Shown: positions 1-9,511, numbered from the stretch's first letter. The stretch: DNA of 64,000 bases from Corynebacterium falsenii (GCF_020099275.1 NZ_CP083646.1:1674001-1738000); one strand, 5' to 3'. Notes: a model not told the origin generated them from the letters alone. Numbers and translations: made by a program.

Positions 1-1332
1 CTCGCCGCGGTGATCGCCACCGCCGCCCAGCTGGACGGCCGCTACGTGCGCGGCAATGACATGACTGGCCTGGCGCAAAAGGGCGGGTCGGTAGTCTCCG
101 ACGTGCGCATCGCCGCGACCCCGACCGACGAGCCCGGTGCGGTTCCGGCTGCGGGGGCGGATCTGGTCATCGCCATGGACGGAATCACGGCTGCGGAGTC
201 GGCCACGACGTCGACGATCAGTGCGGAGCGCACCACCGCGGTCCTATCCAGCGCCGACACCCCTACGGGTGTGATGTGTACGGACGTGAAGGCATCGCGG
301 CCTGGTGGCGTCGAAATTGCGGGAACGCTGGGCAAACACGCCCGGCGAGCCGTGATCACCGACGCGATTCGCCTGGCACAGGCCATTTTCGGCGAGACGA
401 CGTACCAGACCATGATCCTGCTCGGCGTGAGCGTGCAGGCCGGTGCGCTGCCCGTCTCCGCCGAGGCCATCGAGCAAGCCCTGGAGGCCAATGGTCGCAA
501 GGTGGCGGAGAACATTCAGGCATTCCGGTGGGGTCGTGCCCTCGTGGCCACGCCGGAGCTCGTTGATGGTGTTGTGTCGTCGACGCCAGAAGTCGGCTCC
601 GACCTTGAGATTGTTGCACGGGAGGACACCGTGGCGACCGTAACGGCGGCGCTGGAGAGCGAGCACCGCCCGGCGGGCGCGACGGCGGACGTGGCTGGAT
701 TCGAGGAGCTGGTGGACCTCGTTGCCGTGCGCATGGACGAGGTGCAGCGGTGGGGATCGGCCAAGGATGCCCGCCACTACCTCGACGATGTGTGCACGAT
801 GTACCGCCAGGAGCGGCGCGTGCGGCCCGGTTCCGTGGCTTTGACCAGGGAGTTCGCGATTGGTCTGCACAAGGTGAGCACGTACAAGGACGAGTATGAG
901 GTTGCGCGGTTGGCCCTCGACGAGGGCTTCGCCACGCAGGTGGCCCGGGACTACGGCGAGGATGTCGCCGCCCGGTTGAAGGTGATGCTGCAGCCACCCT
1001 TGCTCCGCGCTATGGGTCTGAACCGCAAGATTGGTCTCGGCAAGTGGTCCGAGCCGGCGCTGCGGAGCTTGGCGAAGATGAAGCGGTTGCGCGGGACCAA
1101 GCTCGATATCTTCGGCGCCGCCGAGGTGCGGGTGCTGGAGCGCGAGTTGAAGCGTCAGTACCGGGCGGTGTTGCTGAGCCAGGCGAAGCGGATGACTAGC
1201 CAGGAGCGGTTGGCCGAGTTGACCGAGCTGGCGGCGGCTGCCGATGGTGTGCGCGGTTTCGAGGAGAAGAAGCTCAGCAGCGGGCGCGAGATGCTGGCGA
1301 AGCTGGGTGCCGCTGGCGGCGTGGCGGTGTAG
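1..1332 (+). CDS. 2-oxoacid (indolepyruvate) ferredoxin oxidoreductase, C-terminal part (5' end outside window)
   Basis: The reading frame is open from the first base, so the 5' end lies upstream. The visible 443 residues start in the gamma-type domain (motif NDMTGLAQKGG near residue 20, typical of indolepyruvate oxidoreductases). They continue into the alpha-helical C-terminal domain found in large fused actinobacterial and proteobacterial members (CTMYRQERR, KVSTYKDEYEVARL, GLNRKIGLGKWSEPA). The family uses thiamine diphosphate and Fe-S clusters to oxidise 2-oxo acids such as indolepyruvate with ferredoxin. The thiamine diphosphate and cluster domains would lie upstream and cannot be checked. 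The family is fairly sure, the substrate is not. A 15-bp near-repeat spans its stop codon. Confidence 0.82.
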   Translation, partial: LAAVIATAAQLDGRYVRGNDMTGLAQKGGSVVSDVRIAATPTDEPGAVPAAGADLVIAMDGITAAESATTSTISAERTTAVLSSADTPTGVMCTDVKASRPGGVEIAGTLGKHARRAVITDAIRLAQAIFGETTYQTMILLGVSVQAGALPVSAEAIEQALEANGRKVAENIQAFRWGRALVATPELVDGVVSSTPEVGSDLEIVAREDTVATVTAALESEHRPAGATADVAGFEELVDLVAVRMDEVQRWGSAKDARHYLDDVCTMYRQERRVRPGSVALTREFAIGLHKVSTYKDEYEVARLALDEGFATQVARDYGEDVAARLKVMLQPPLLRAMGLNRKIGLGKWSEPALRSLAKMKRLRGTKLDIFGAAEVRVLERELKRQYRAVLLSQAKRMTSQERLAELTELAAAADGVRGFEEKKLSSGREMLAKLGAAGGVAV

Positions 1333-1354
1333 TGACGGTGTGGCGGTGGAGTGA
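1321..1354. repeat. Two-copy tandem repeat, period 19 bp, across the stop codon of the oxidoreductase gene
   Basis: GTGGCGGTGTAGTGA at 1321-1335 recurs as GTGGCGGTGGAGTGA at 1340-1354 (14 of 15 bases). The first copy contains the TAG stop. Confidence 0.8.
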
Positions 1355-1385
1355 GCGACACGCCCCGGGCAAATCCGGCGAATTT

Positions 1386-1421
1386 TCAATATAGACCAAG
1401 CGGTCTGCTAAGTTGGTTTGT
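1386..1421 (+). promoter_or_regulatory. Promoter with McbR-like operator in front of the glutamine amidotransferase gene
   Basis: TAGAC-CAAGCG-GTCTG at 1392-1407 matches the McbR operator TAGAC-N6-GTCTA of C. glutamicum at 9 of 10 positions. The inner AGACC/GGTCT is a perfect inverted repeat. A TAnnnT box (TAAGTT, 1409-1414) follows and ends seven bases before GTG 1422, which suggests a leaderless transcript. The operator would lie between -35 and -10, as in the metK promoter at 51.3 kb. A TetR-family repressor other than McbR is also possible. Confidence 0.6.
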
Positions 1422-2189
1422 GTGAGCTTCGTACTATTGTGCCCCCGCCGCGGGGATGACGTATTGGCAGCGGAGTACGACGACTTCCTGCACTTCAGCG
1501 GCCTAGCCCCTGAGGAGCTAGATCAGCGGCCGCTGTCCACGCCCGACGCCGAGATCGGTTCTTTCGACGGCGTCAAGGGCGTGTTCATCGGCGGCTCACC
1601 GTTCACCATCACCCAGCCCGTTGACCCCGAATGGCAGGATGCGGTGACTCGCCGGCTCGTTGATTTCGTCGCCTCGCAAGTCGACGGTGGAATCCCCGTG
1701 TTTAGCACCTGCTACGGAGCGTCGATGCTGGCCCACCACTTGGGTGGACGGGTGGATACCACCTTCTCCGAAAGCGCGAGTGTGAGCACCATGTCGCTGA
1801 CGGACGAGGGGCGGGTCGATGAGCTCACCCGGGATCTGCCGGAGATCAGCAAGGTGATGACGGGGCACAAGGATTCAGTTGTGGAGTTGCCGGCGGGAGC
1901 AACGCTGCTGGCCACCGGCCCGACGTGCCCGGTGCAGGTCTACCGGCTGGGCCAGACCGTGTGGGTGACCCAATTCCACCCAGAGATGGATGGCGAACGC
2001 ATCAAGCGCAGGTTGAGCTTCTACGAGGATGACGGGTACTGCCGCGCCGATGAGCTGGCGGAGACGTACGCGGCGTTTAACGGTCACGACACCTCCCCTG
2101 TCAACGGGTTGCCGCGTAAGTTCGTGGAGTTCTGCCGGGCGCACAGCGCTGGCCGGGAGGAAGCGCTGATCGACCGCGCTGCTGGGTAG
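1422..2189 (+). CDS. Class I glutamine amidotransferase family protein
   Basis: A 255-residue stand-alone glutamine amidotransferase of the GMP-synthase type. The predicted nucleophile is Cys97 in FSTCYGASML. The His-Glu pair is in TQFHPEMDGER near residue 190. Such proteins release ammonia from glutamine for transfer to a partner or substrate, but no synthetase gene adjoins it, so the acceptor is unknown. GTG 1422 is preferred because a TAnnnT -10 box ends seven bases upstream and no Shine-Dalgarno is visible; TTG 1413 is the alternative. The promoter carries an McbR-like operator, which would put the gene under sulfur/methionine control (inference). Confidence 0.85.
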   Translation: MSFVLLCPRRGDDVLAAEYDDFLHFSGLAPEELDQRPLSTPDAEIGSFDGVKGVFIGGSPFTITQPVDPEWQDAVTRRLVDFVASQVDGGIPVFSTCYGASMLAHHLGGRVDTTFSESASVSTMSLTDEGRVDELTRDLPEISKVMTGHKDSVVELPAGATLLATGPTCPVQVYRLGQTVWVTQFHPEMDGERIKRRLSFYEDDGYCRADELAETYAAFNGHDTSPVNGLPRKFVEFCRAHSAGREEALIDRAAG

Positions 2190-2343
2190 CGATCGGCCTG
2201 GGGTCAGTTATTGTCCCTCATCAGCACGCGATGTCGAACTAAAAATTCGAACACGGGGATCGCGTTGTCTCATGTCCTGAATACGGTAAGGGCACCGCAT
2301 TCATACGGCACCGACCGGCGCCGACCGGCACCGGCCATTGTCG

Positions 2344-2373
2344 TTGACGTATGGAGCGCGGGATCACTACTGA
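2344..2373 (+). promoter_or_regulatory. Possible promoter of the Ltp-domain gene
   Basis: TTGACG (2344-2349) and TACTGA (2368-2373) are separated by 18 bases in the 231-bp gap before the Ltp-domain gene. The rest of this gap holds no other recognisable signal. Confidence 0.35.
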
Positions 2374-2420
2374 CAATCCTCTCGGAGGCGGGAGGAGCTT
2401 TCACGATAGGACATGACCCC

Positions 2421-3125
2421 ATGACTTCACCTCACAATCAGAATCCCTACGGACAGGGAATGCCCAACGGCCAGGGAGCGCCCGGTCAGCAGAACAAGCG
2501 CAGCAAGAAGACGATCATCCTCGCCGCAGCAGGCGCAATTCTACTGCTGTTCGTCATCGCCGGAATCGTCGGCGGAGGCGATGGCGGCAACGACAAGGCA
2601 GACACTGCGTCATCGGCCTCTACGTCGGCATCGACTTCCCCTGCATCGTCTGCAACGCTGTCCTCCGCGGCTGCAACAACAACGCGGGAGCGGGTGATGG
2701 AAGATGCCAGCGATGGTTCCCCAACCCCGGGCATTCGCAAGGCCGAGCCCACCGTGGACATGACTGCTCCGATGCTCAACGATCCCCAGGCTCAATCCGG
2801 GCGAGGCGGTGCATCTAACCAGGGCGGCGGATCAGGATCTGCAGGTCGCCAACAGCGCAACGCCGTGGAAAGCGCCAACAACTATCTGTCCGTCATGCCT
2901 TTCTCCGATAAGGGGCTGCGCGATCAGCTCGCTTTCGATGGCTACCCGCAAGAGGCCATCGACTACGCGATGAACAACATCTCCGTTGACTGGAACGAGC
3001 AGGCCGTGAAGAAGGCTCGTCAATACGACGAACTCATGGGAATGTCCGATGCTGCCCTTTACGATCAGTTGATCTTCGATGGATTCACGCCGGAACAGGC
3101 CCAATATGGAGTGGACCACCTCTAG
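2421..3125 (+). CDS. Ltp-domain surface protein, membrane-anchored, without lipobox
   Basis: 234 residues. A short Gln/Asn/Gly-rich cytoplasmic N-terminus and the basic run KRSKK (26-30) precede one membrane helix (about 31-50). A Ser/Thr/Ala-rich and then Gly-rich linker follows. The C-terminus carries two tandem repeats of the Ltp type ('host cell surface-exposed lipoprotein', Pfam PF07553), shown by SANNYLSVMPFSDKGLRDQL and KARQYDELMGMSDAALYDQL. Related phage proteins block DNA injection by other phages, but chromosomal copies are common in corynebacteria and their role is unsettled. The protein contains no cysteine, so it cannot be a lipoprotein. ATG 2421 is chosen because the membrane helix follows it; upstream in-frame sequence looks non-coding. 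Confidence 0.8.
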   Translation: MTSPHNQNPYGQGMPNGQGAPGQQNKRSKKTIILAAAGAILLLFVIAGIVGGGDGGNDKADTASSASTSASTSPASSATLSSAAATTTRERVMEDASDGSPTPGIRKAEPTVDMTAPMLNDPQAQSGRGGASNQGGGSGSAGRQQRNAVESANNYLSVMPFSDKGLRDQLAFDGYPQEAIDYAMNNISVDWNEQAVKKARQYDELMGMSDAALYDQLIFDGFTPEQAQYGVDHL

Positions 3126-3156
3126 GCCCCTCTGGCCCCTCTGAGTCCTCTAGGCC
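3119..3156. repeat. Four-copy CCTCT repeat (period 9-10 bp) holding the stop codons of two convergent genes
   Basis: CCTCT recurs at 3119, 3129, 3138 and 3147. The first and last copies read CCTCTAGG. CTAG supplies the TAG stop of the plus-strand Ltp gene (3123-3125) and of the minus-strand ABC-F gene (3150-3152). No terminator hairpin is seen between the two genes. Confidence 0.75.
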
Positions 3157-4781
3157 AGCTCGACGATCTCCATGTAGTCGTCGCTCCACAGGTCCTCGGT
3201 GCCGTCCGGCAACACGATGACTCGCTCCGGTTCGAGAGCCTTCACCGCACCCGGGTCGTGCGTGACGAGCACGACCGCCCCGGTGTAGGTCCGCAGCGCA
3301 TCCAGGACTTGCTCGCGCGATTGCGGATCAAGGTTGTTCGTGGGCTCGTCGAGCAGCAGCACGTTGGCCCGGGAACTGACCAGTGTCGCCAAGGCCAGAC
3401 GGGTTTTCTCGCCACCGGAGAGAGTACCGGCCGGCTGGTTAAGCTGCTCGCCGGAGAACATGAACGCGCCCAGGAGACCGCGCAGGTCCTGCTCCCCCGC
3501 ATCCGGGCACGCCGAGATGGCGTTCTCCCACACCGACTTGTCGCCGTCAATGGTGTCGTGCTCCTGGGCGAAGTATCCCACCTTGAGGCCGTAGCCTGTA
3601 ACGATGCCGCCTTCGCCATCGGTGCGCTCCACGCCAGCCAACAGCTTCAGTAGCGTGGTCTTACCCGCGCCGTTGAAGCCCAGAACCACCACGCGCGACC
3701 CCTTGTCGATCGCCAAGTCCACACCAGCAAAGACTTCCAGAGAGCCGTACATCTTCGTCAAACCCTTGGCGTTCATGGGGGTCTTGCCACACGGAGCCGG
3801 TTCTGGGAAGGAAATGTGCGCCACGCGATCTTCCTGGCGTACCTCATCGAGCTCGTTGAGCATCCGGTCGGCACGGGCCGCCATCTGCTTCGCCGCCCGC
3901 GCCTTTGTTGCCTTGGCACCCAGCTTGTCGGCCTGCTGCCGCAGCGCGCTGGCCTTCTTCTCCGCATTGGCCTTTTCCCGGCGGCGCCGAGCCTCATCCG
4001 TGGCCCGGGCGTCCAGGTACTTCTTCCAGCCCATGTTGTACACATCGGCCTCGCCACGCACGGCGTCGAGGAACCAGACCTTATTGCACACCGCATCGAG
4101 CAGTTCAACGTCGTGGCTGATCATGATCAGGCCACCATCGTGCTTGCTCAGAAAGTCCCGCAGCCACGTGATCGAGTCGGCATCCAGGTGGTTCGTCGGC
4201 TCATCGAGCAACAGCGTGGTCTGTGACCGGCCCGACCCAGCGGTTGCGGCAAAGAGGATCTGCGCCAGCTCCACGCGGCGGCGCTGACCGCCGGAGAGCG
4301 TTTTGAGCTGCTGATCCAACACGCGATCCGGCAGACCCAGGGCGTTACAGATGCGGGCCGCCTCACTGTCGGCCTCATATCCACCAAGCGCGTGGTACTT
4401 CTCCTCCATCCGCGAGTACTTCATAATCGCGGCATCGCGCTTGCGGTCATCTTCGCTGGTTTCCATGATCTCCTGCTGGCGATCCATGGTGCGGCGCAGC
4501 TGATCCAGCCCCCTAGCCGAGAGCACGCGATCCCGGGCGGTCTGCTCGATATCGCCTTCCTTAGAGTCCTGCGGCAGATAGCCGATGTCTCCACTGCGGG
4601 TCACGCTTCCACCGTAGGGCTCCCCTTCGCCGGCGAGGATGCGCATGGTAGTAGTTTTTCCGGCGCCGTTGCGCCCCACCAATCCAATGCGATCGCCGGG
4701 CTGCACCCTGAGGTGCTGGCCCGGAGCGTTGAGGAGCGTACGTGCCCCCACACGCACTTCAAGGTCGTTTGTCACAATCAC
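3150..4781 (-). CDS. ABC-F family ATPase (ribosome-associated type)
   Basis: 543 residues with two ABC domains and no membrane segment, which defines the ABC-F class. These proteins act at the ribosomal E site as translation factors or, in some lineages, antibiotic-protection factors. Domain 1 has Walker A GRNGAGKTT, signature LSGGQRRR and Walker B LLLDEPTNHLD. Domain 2 has GFNGAGKTT, LSGGEKTR and LLLDEPTNNLD. A charged coiled linker (RRRREKANAEKKASALRQQA) lies between. GTG 4781 gives an N-terminus (MIVTNDLEVRV) that fits the family and follows AGGGTGGA. That ribosome-binding site is inside a 7-bp hairpin. No resistance function can be deduced from sequence alone. Confidence 0.9.
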   Translation of the reverse strand: MIVTNDLEVRVGARTLLNAPGQHLRVQPGDRIGLVGRNGAGKTTTMRILAGEGEPYGGSVTRSGDIGYLPQDSKEGDIEQTARDRVLSARGLDQLRRTMDRQQEIMETSEDDRKRDAAIMKYSRMEEKYHALGGYEADSEAARICNALGLPDRVLDQQLKTLSGGQRRRVELAQILFAATAGSGRSQTTLLLDEPTNHLDADSITWLRDFLSKHDGGLIMISHDVELLDAVCNKVWFLDAVRGEADVYNMGWKKYLDARATDEARRRREKANAEKKASALRQQADKLGAKATKARAAKQMAARADRMLNELDEVRQEDRVAHISFPEPAPCGKTPMNAKGLTKMYGSLEVFAGVDLAIDKGSRVVVLGFNGAGKTTLLKLLAGVERTDGEGGIVTGYGLKVGYFAQEHDTIDGDKSVWENAISACPDAGEQDLRGLLGAFMFSGEQLNQPAGTLSGGEKTRLALATLVSSRANVLLLDEPTNNLDPQSREQVLDALRTYTGAVVLVTHDPGAVKALEPERVIVLPDGTEDLWSDDYMEIVELA

Positions 4782-5110
4782 AACGATCCACCCTATCAGG
4801 TGGATTCCCCCCGCTCGTTGCCACTGTCTCAACGGGCTCCTTGAATCCTCCGCTGCTCCGCTGCCATCCTCGTGGCGGGCAATCCCACCGATTGTCCGCC
4901 TATTGTTACGGACACCACAGACGTTAAACAAGAAACTCCTTCACCGCAGCTCAAGCGCGGTGCACTTCCGTCGAGATGGGGTAAATAGAGTCCCCGTACT
5001 AACCAAGGCTTTAAGGAAACTATCAGCATTTTCGCAGCTAAACGTTGTCCTCGGAAACCATCTCAGCCGGAATAACACTTCTGTAGGTTCGGGGGTAAAA
5101 TCAAAGCGTT
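4782..5110. other. 329-bp divergent intergenic region between ABC-F and lycopene cyclase
   Basis: A -10 box TAAAAT (5096-5101) lies nine bases before the ATG of the cyclase gene on the plus strand and implies a leaderless or nearly leaderless transcript. On the minus side a long leader precedes the ABC-F gene and ends in an RBS-covering hairpin (4786-4805). No convincing short gene is seen in the rest. Confidence 0.5.
4786..4805 (-). promoter_or_regulatory. Hairpin covering the ribosome-binding site of the ABC-F gene
   Basis: Read on the minus strand, ATCCACC (4805-4799) pairs perfectly with GGTGGAT (4792-4786) around a six-base loop. The 3' arm contains most of the Shine-Dalgarno AGGGTGGA just before GTG 4781. 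Folding would hide the ribosome-binding site. Confidence 0.55.
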
Positions 5111-6319
5111 ATGCCAGAGCCTCGTCAGCCCGCCCGCGCCTCGTCGACCACCCCCGTTCGCCTCGCCATCGCGGGTTTGGGGCCCGCCGGTGTGGGCCTT
5201 GCGTTACGAGCCGTCGAGCGCGGGTGGGACGTGACTTGCCATGACCCCGCCATCGCCGATGGCGACGTCCTCCCTCCCTGGCCCGCCACCTACGGCGCCG
5301 TCGACCCCGACATCCCGCCATGGGCCGCAGAGTTCTTCGACTCACCCGCTCCCCTCACCGTTATCGCGGAAACCCGTCGCGAACTGGGTTTTCGCTACCG
5401 GATGCTCAACAAGGAAGCGCTGCGCAATGCCTTCTGCCGCGCCAACATTCCGGTCCGCCGCTCCCCCGCCCCAGCTTCGTCGCGCACGTCCGTCACCGTG
5501 ACGTGCTCCGGCGCCCCGCGCACGGACGCTGCACTCTGGCAGATCGCCGCGGGGGTCGTTGTTTCCTTGTCCGACGCTACCAGCCATCCCACCCCCGAAC
5601 CCATCTTCATGGACTGGCGAGGCCGTGCCGACCACCATCCCCCGAGCTTTCTCTACGTCCAGCAGGTCGATGATGGCTGGTTGTTTGAGGAAACGATCCT
5701 TGCGGCGCATTGCCCTGCGGACGCCAGTGAGCAACAGCGCCTCGTCGATATGCTGCGTGCTCGGTTGGCCGAGAGACTGGACAGCTCAGAGGTACGCGCC
5801 TTGGGGCCGTGGATCCAGCTGCGTACGGAGGCGGTCAGCATTCCCATGGGCACGAGGCGCGGAGCGCTGCCTGACTTTTTCGGTGCTGCCGGAGGATTGA
5901 TCCATCCCGCAACGGGATATTCCTTGGGCGCGAGCTTGACTGGTGCAGATGACGTTCTAGACATGATCGAGCGCACCCACGGCACTTCCGGGCATGGGCG
6001 CCGGGAAGGGTTGATGTGCGCGAATCGTCTGTGCGCGCGAACCAATCGGTGGCTAGCGTACGTGCTGCGTCAGGTCGGCGGCGAACTCATCGCCCGGGCT
6101 GACCAGGAAACGCTGCGATCATTCTTCGAATGCTTCTTCCGGCTGCCAGCTCCGGTTCAGCTCGCGTACCTCACGGGTCACGATGGCGTGGCAGTGGCCA
6201 AGGCGATGTGGCAGTTGCGGGCGCATACGGGCTTTCGCCACGAGTTCTTGCGCCCATTATGGACACAGCCCTGGCCGGTGGCCAGGGCTGTGTGGAAGCG
6301 GATGAGAGCGCGCCGCTAG
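5111..6319 (+). CDS. Lycopene cyclase family protein (flavoenzyme)
   Basis: 402 residues. An N-terminal Rossmann motif (IAGLGPAGVGLALRA, about residues 19-33) binds the dinucleotide cofactor. The middle has the cyclase signatures PIFMDWR, FLYVQQ and LFEET. The C-terminal half has FFGAAGGLIHPATGYSLGAS, the conserved cofactor-closing motif of CrtY/CrtL-type lycopene cyclases. The family folds lycopene ends into beta-ionone rings non-oxidatively. No phytoene synthase, desaturase or prenyltransferase gene lies within the window, so the substrate pathway must be elsewhere. C. glutamicum uses a different, membrane-heterodimer cyclase type. ATG 5111 follows a -10 box by nine bases. Its stop overlaps that of sufT in CTAG. 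Confidence 0.82.
   Translation: MPEPRQPARASSTTPVRLAIAGLGPAGVGLALRAVERGWDVTCHDPAIADGDVLPPWPATYGAVDPDIPPWAAEFFDSPAPLTVIAETRRELGFRYRMLNKEALRNAFCRANIPVRRSPAPASSRTSVTVTCSGAPRTDAALWQIAAGVVVSLSDATSHPTPEPIFMDWRGRADHHPPSFLYVQQVDDGWLFEETILAAHCPADASEQQRLVDMLRARLAERLDSSEVRALGPWIQLRTEAVSIPMGTRRGALPDFFGAAGGLIHPATGYSLGASLTGADDVLDMIERTHGTSGHGRREGLMCANRLCARTNRWLAYVLRQVGGELIARADQETLRSFFECFFRLPAPVQLAYLTGHDGVAVAKAMWQLRAHTGFRHEFLRPLWTQPWPVARAVWKRMRARR
6263..6293. terminator. 14-bp perfect hairpin inside the end of the lycopene cyclase gene, 24 bases beyond the suf operon
   Basis: ACACAGCCCTGGCC (6263-6276) and GGCCAGGGCTGTGT (6280-6293) form a perfect stem with a three-base loop. It is coding for the cyclase on one strand and lies just after the sufT stop on the other. 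No U-run follows on either strand, so it may act as an RNA 3'-end stabiliser or factor-assisted terminator rather than a classical terminator. Confidence 0.5.
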
Positions 6320-6732
6320 ACGGAGAAGCCGAGGTAGCGAAGCTGCTCGCGGCCCTCTTCGTTGATCATGTGGGGGCCCCACGGCGGGGTCCAGACCCAG
6401 TTGATGGTGAGCTCGGAGATCTCGTCCAAGGTACCCACAACTGCGCCCTGGGCCTGGTCCTCCAGCATGTCCTGGAGCGGGCAGGCCGGGGAGGTCAGCG
6501 TCATGTTGATAACGGCGGTGGAGCCCTCGATCCAGACGTCGTATACCAAACCGAGGTCAACAACGTTGATGCCCAGCTCGGGGTCGATGACATCGAGCAG
6601 GCATTCCTCTACCTTGCCGGCGAGTTCAACGTCCTGCTGAGAACGCTCCTTTGGAGGTTCGGGAACCTCGTTGAGGGGCGAGGGATCCAGCTCTGGGCTG
6701 GTGGGATTGGTGGCGTCTTGGGGTTCGGTCAT
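6316..6732 (-). CDS. sufT: SufT-type metal-sulfur cluster assembly factor (MIP18/DUF59 family)
   Basis: 138 residues. A disordered, Pro/Ser/Glu-rich N-terminus of about 35 residues precedes one MIP18-family domain (DPELGINVVDLGLVYDVWI, then LTSPACPLQ with the conserved cysteine, then WVWTPPWGPHMI). The family helps mature Fe-S proteins, probably at cluster transfer. It is the last gene of the suf operon; its ATG overlaps the sufU stop by four bases (ATGA), so translation is probably coupled. Its TAG stop shares CTAG with the convergent cyclase gene. Confidence 0.93.
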   Translation of the reverse strand: MTEPQDATNPTSPELDPSPLNEVPEPPKERSQQDVELAGKVEECLLDVIDPELGINVVDLGLVYDVWIEGSTAVINMTLTSPACPLQDMLEDQAQGAVVGTLDEISELTINWVWTPPWGPHMINEEGREQLRYLGFSV

Positions 6733-7241
6733 GAGTTGTTGTCTCCCGTCGTGGAGCTGGTGTCGGTGTTGTTGGCGGTGTCAGCAGACCCGTGCATGGG
6801 TTCAGCCCCGGCATCGTAAGCAGCGGCTTCGAAGGCTTTCCACCCGAGCAGCGCGCACTTCACGCGGGCGGGGTACTTGGACACGCCCGCGAAAGCCACG
6901 CCGTCGCCGATGATTTCGTCATCGCCCTCGACTTCCCCGCGGGAGGTCACCATCCGCTCAAACTCGGCGAGCTTGGCGAAGGCCTCATCCACGGGAAGGC
7001 CAACGATTTCCTCAGCCATGACGGACGTGGAGGCCTGGCTGATAGAACAGCCCACGGCGTCGTAGGACACGTCCTCGACTGTCTTCCTATCGTCGCTGAG
7101 GTGCACGCGGAGCGTGAGCTCGTCGCCGCAGGAGGTATTGACGTGATGCACCTCGGCTTCAAAGGGGTCTCGCAGGCCGGCGTGCTGAGGGTGCTTGTAG
7201 TGGTCCAGGATCACTTCCTGGTACATCTGTTCAAGTCTCAT
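6729..7241 (-). CDS. sufU: Fe-S cluster assembly sulfur-transfer protein SufU
   Basis: 170 residues. The zinc/sulfur ligands of the SufU family are present: Cys38 and Asp40 in TSCGDELTLRV, Cys65 in VGCSISQAS and Cys129 in VKCALLGW. In Gram-positive bacteria SufU takes persulfide sulfur from SufS by a zinc-dependent thiol exchange and passes it to SufBCD. The last 25 residues form a Thr/Asn/Ser-rich tail not needed for the fold. It lies between sufS and sufT in the operon, with a 110-bp gap to sufS that shows no separate promoter. Confidence 0.96.
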   Translation of the reverse strand: MRLEQMYQEVILDHYKHPQHAGLRDPFEAEVHHVNTSCGDELTLRVHLSDDRKTVEDVSYDAVGCSISQASTSVMAEEIVGLPVDEAFAKLAEFERMVTSRGEVEGDDEIIGDGVAFAGVSKYPARVKCALLGWKAFEAAAYDAGAEPMHGSADTANNTDTSSTTGDNNS

Positions 7242-7351
7242 TGGTTTTTCTCTTCTCTCTGGCGCGTTCGGCCATGCCGGCCGCGGATTGGCTGGTACTG
7301 GTTGCAGCTACGCAGGAGCGCTTTCGGCTGCTACCAGCGGTAAGTCACGCC

Positions 7352-9419
<2,068 letters not shown>

Positions 9420-9511
9420 GTGTTGCTACTTTCCTCTAATAGCTACTAATCAAAAAGTGACGTGGGGCAAGCGGGGATGATGCGTGCCAGCGTGCTGCTC
9501 CAGCCGAGCTG

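Noticed and set aside
244..1389. Long antisense reading frame opposite the oxidoreductase gene
   Set aside because: It is a high-GC shadow frame with His/Arg/Leu-rich composition and no recognisable domain; the same holds for other long antisense frames opposite suf, tkt, pgk, carB and pyrC.
2211..2420. N-terminal extension of the Ltp protein
   Set aside because: The in-frame stretch has no homology and the predicted membrane anchor follows ATG 2421; the extension would bury it.
2421..3125. Prophage remnant suggested by the Ltp domains
   Set aside because: No phage structural genes, integrase or attachment-site repeats lie nearby, and chromosomal Ltp proteins are common in the genus.
3150..4781. 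ABC-F gene as an antibiotic-resistance determinant
   Set aside because: Sequence shows only the ABC-F class. Housekeeping members look alike, and no mobile element or resistance gene is near.
4829..5029. Leader peptide gene upstream of ABC-F
   Set aside because: A 66-codon frame exists on the minus strand, but it lacks a convincing Shine-Dalgarno and has no stalling motif.
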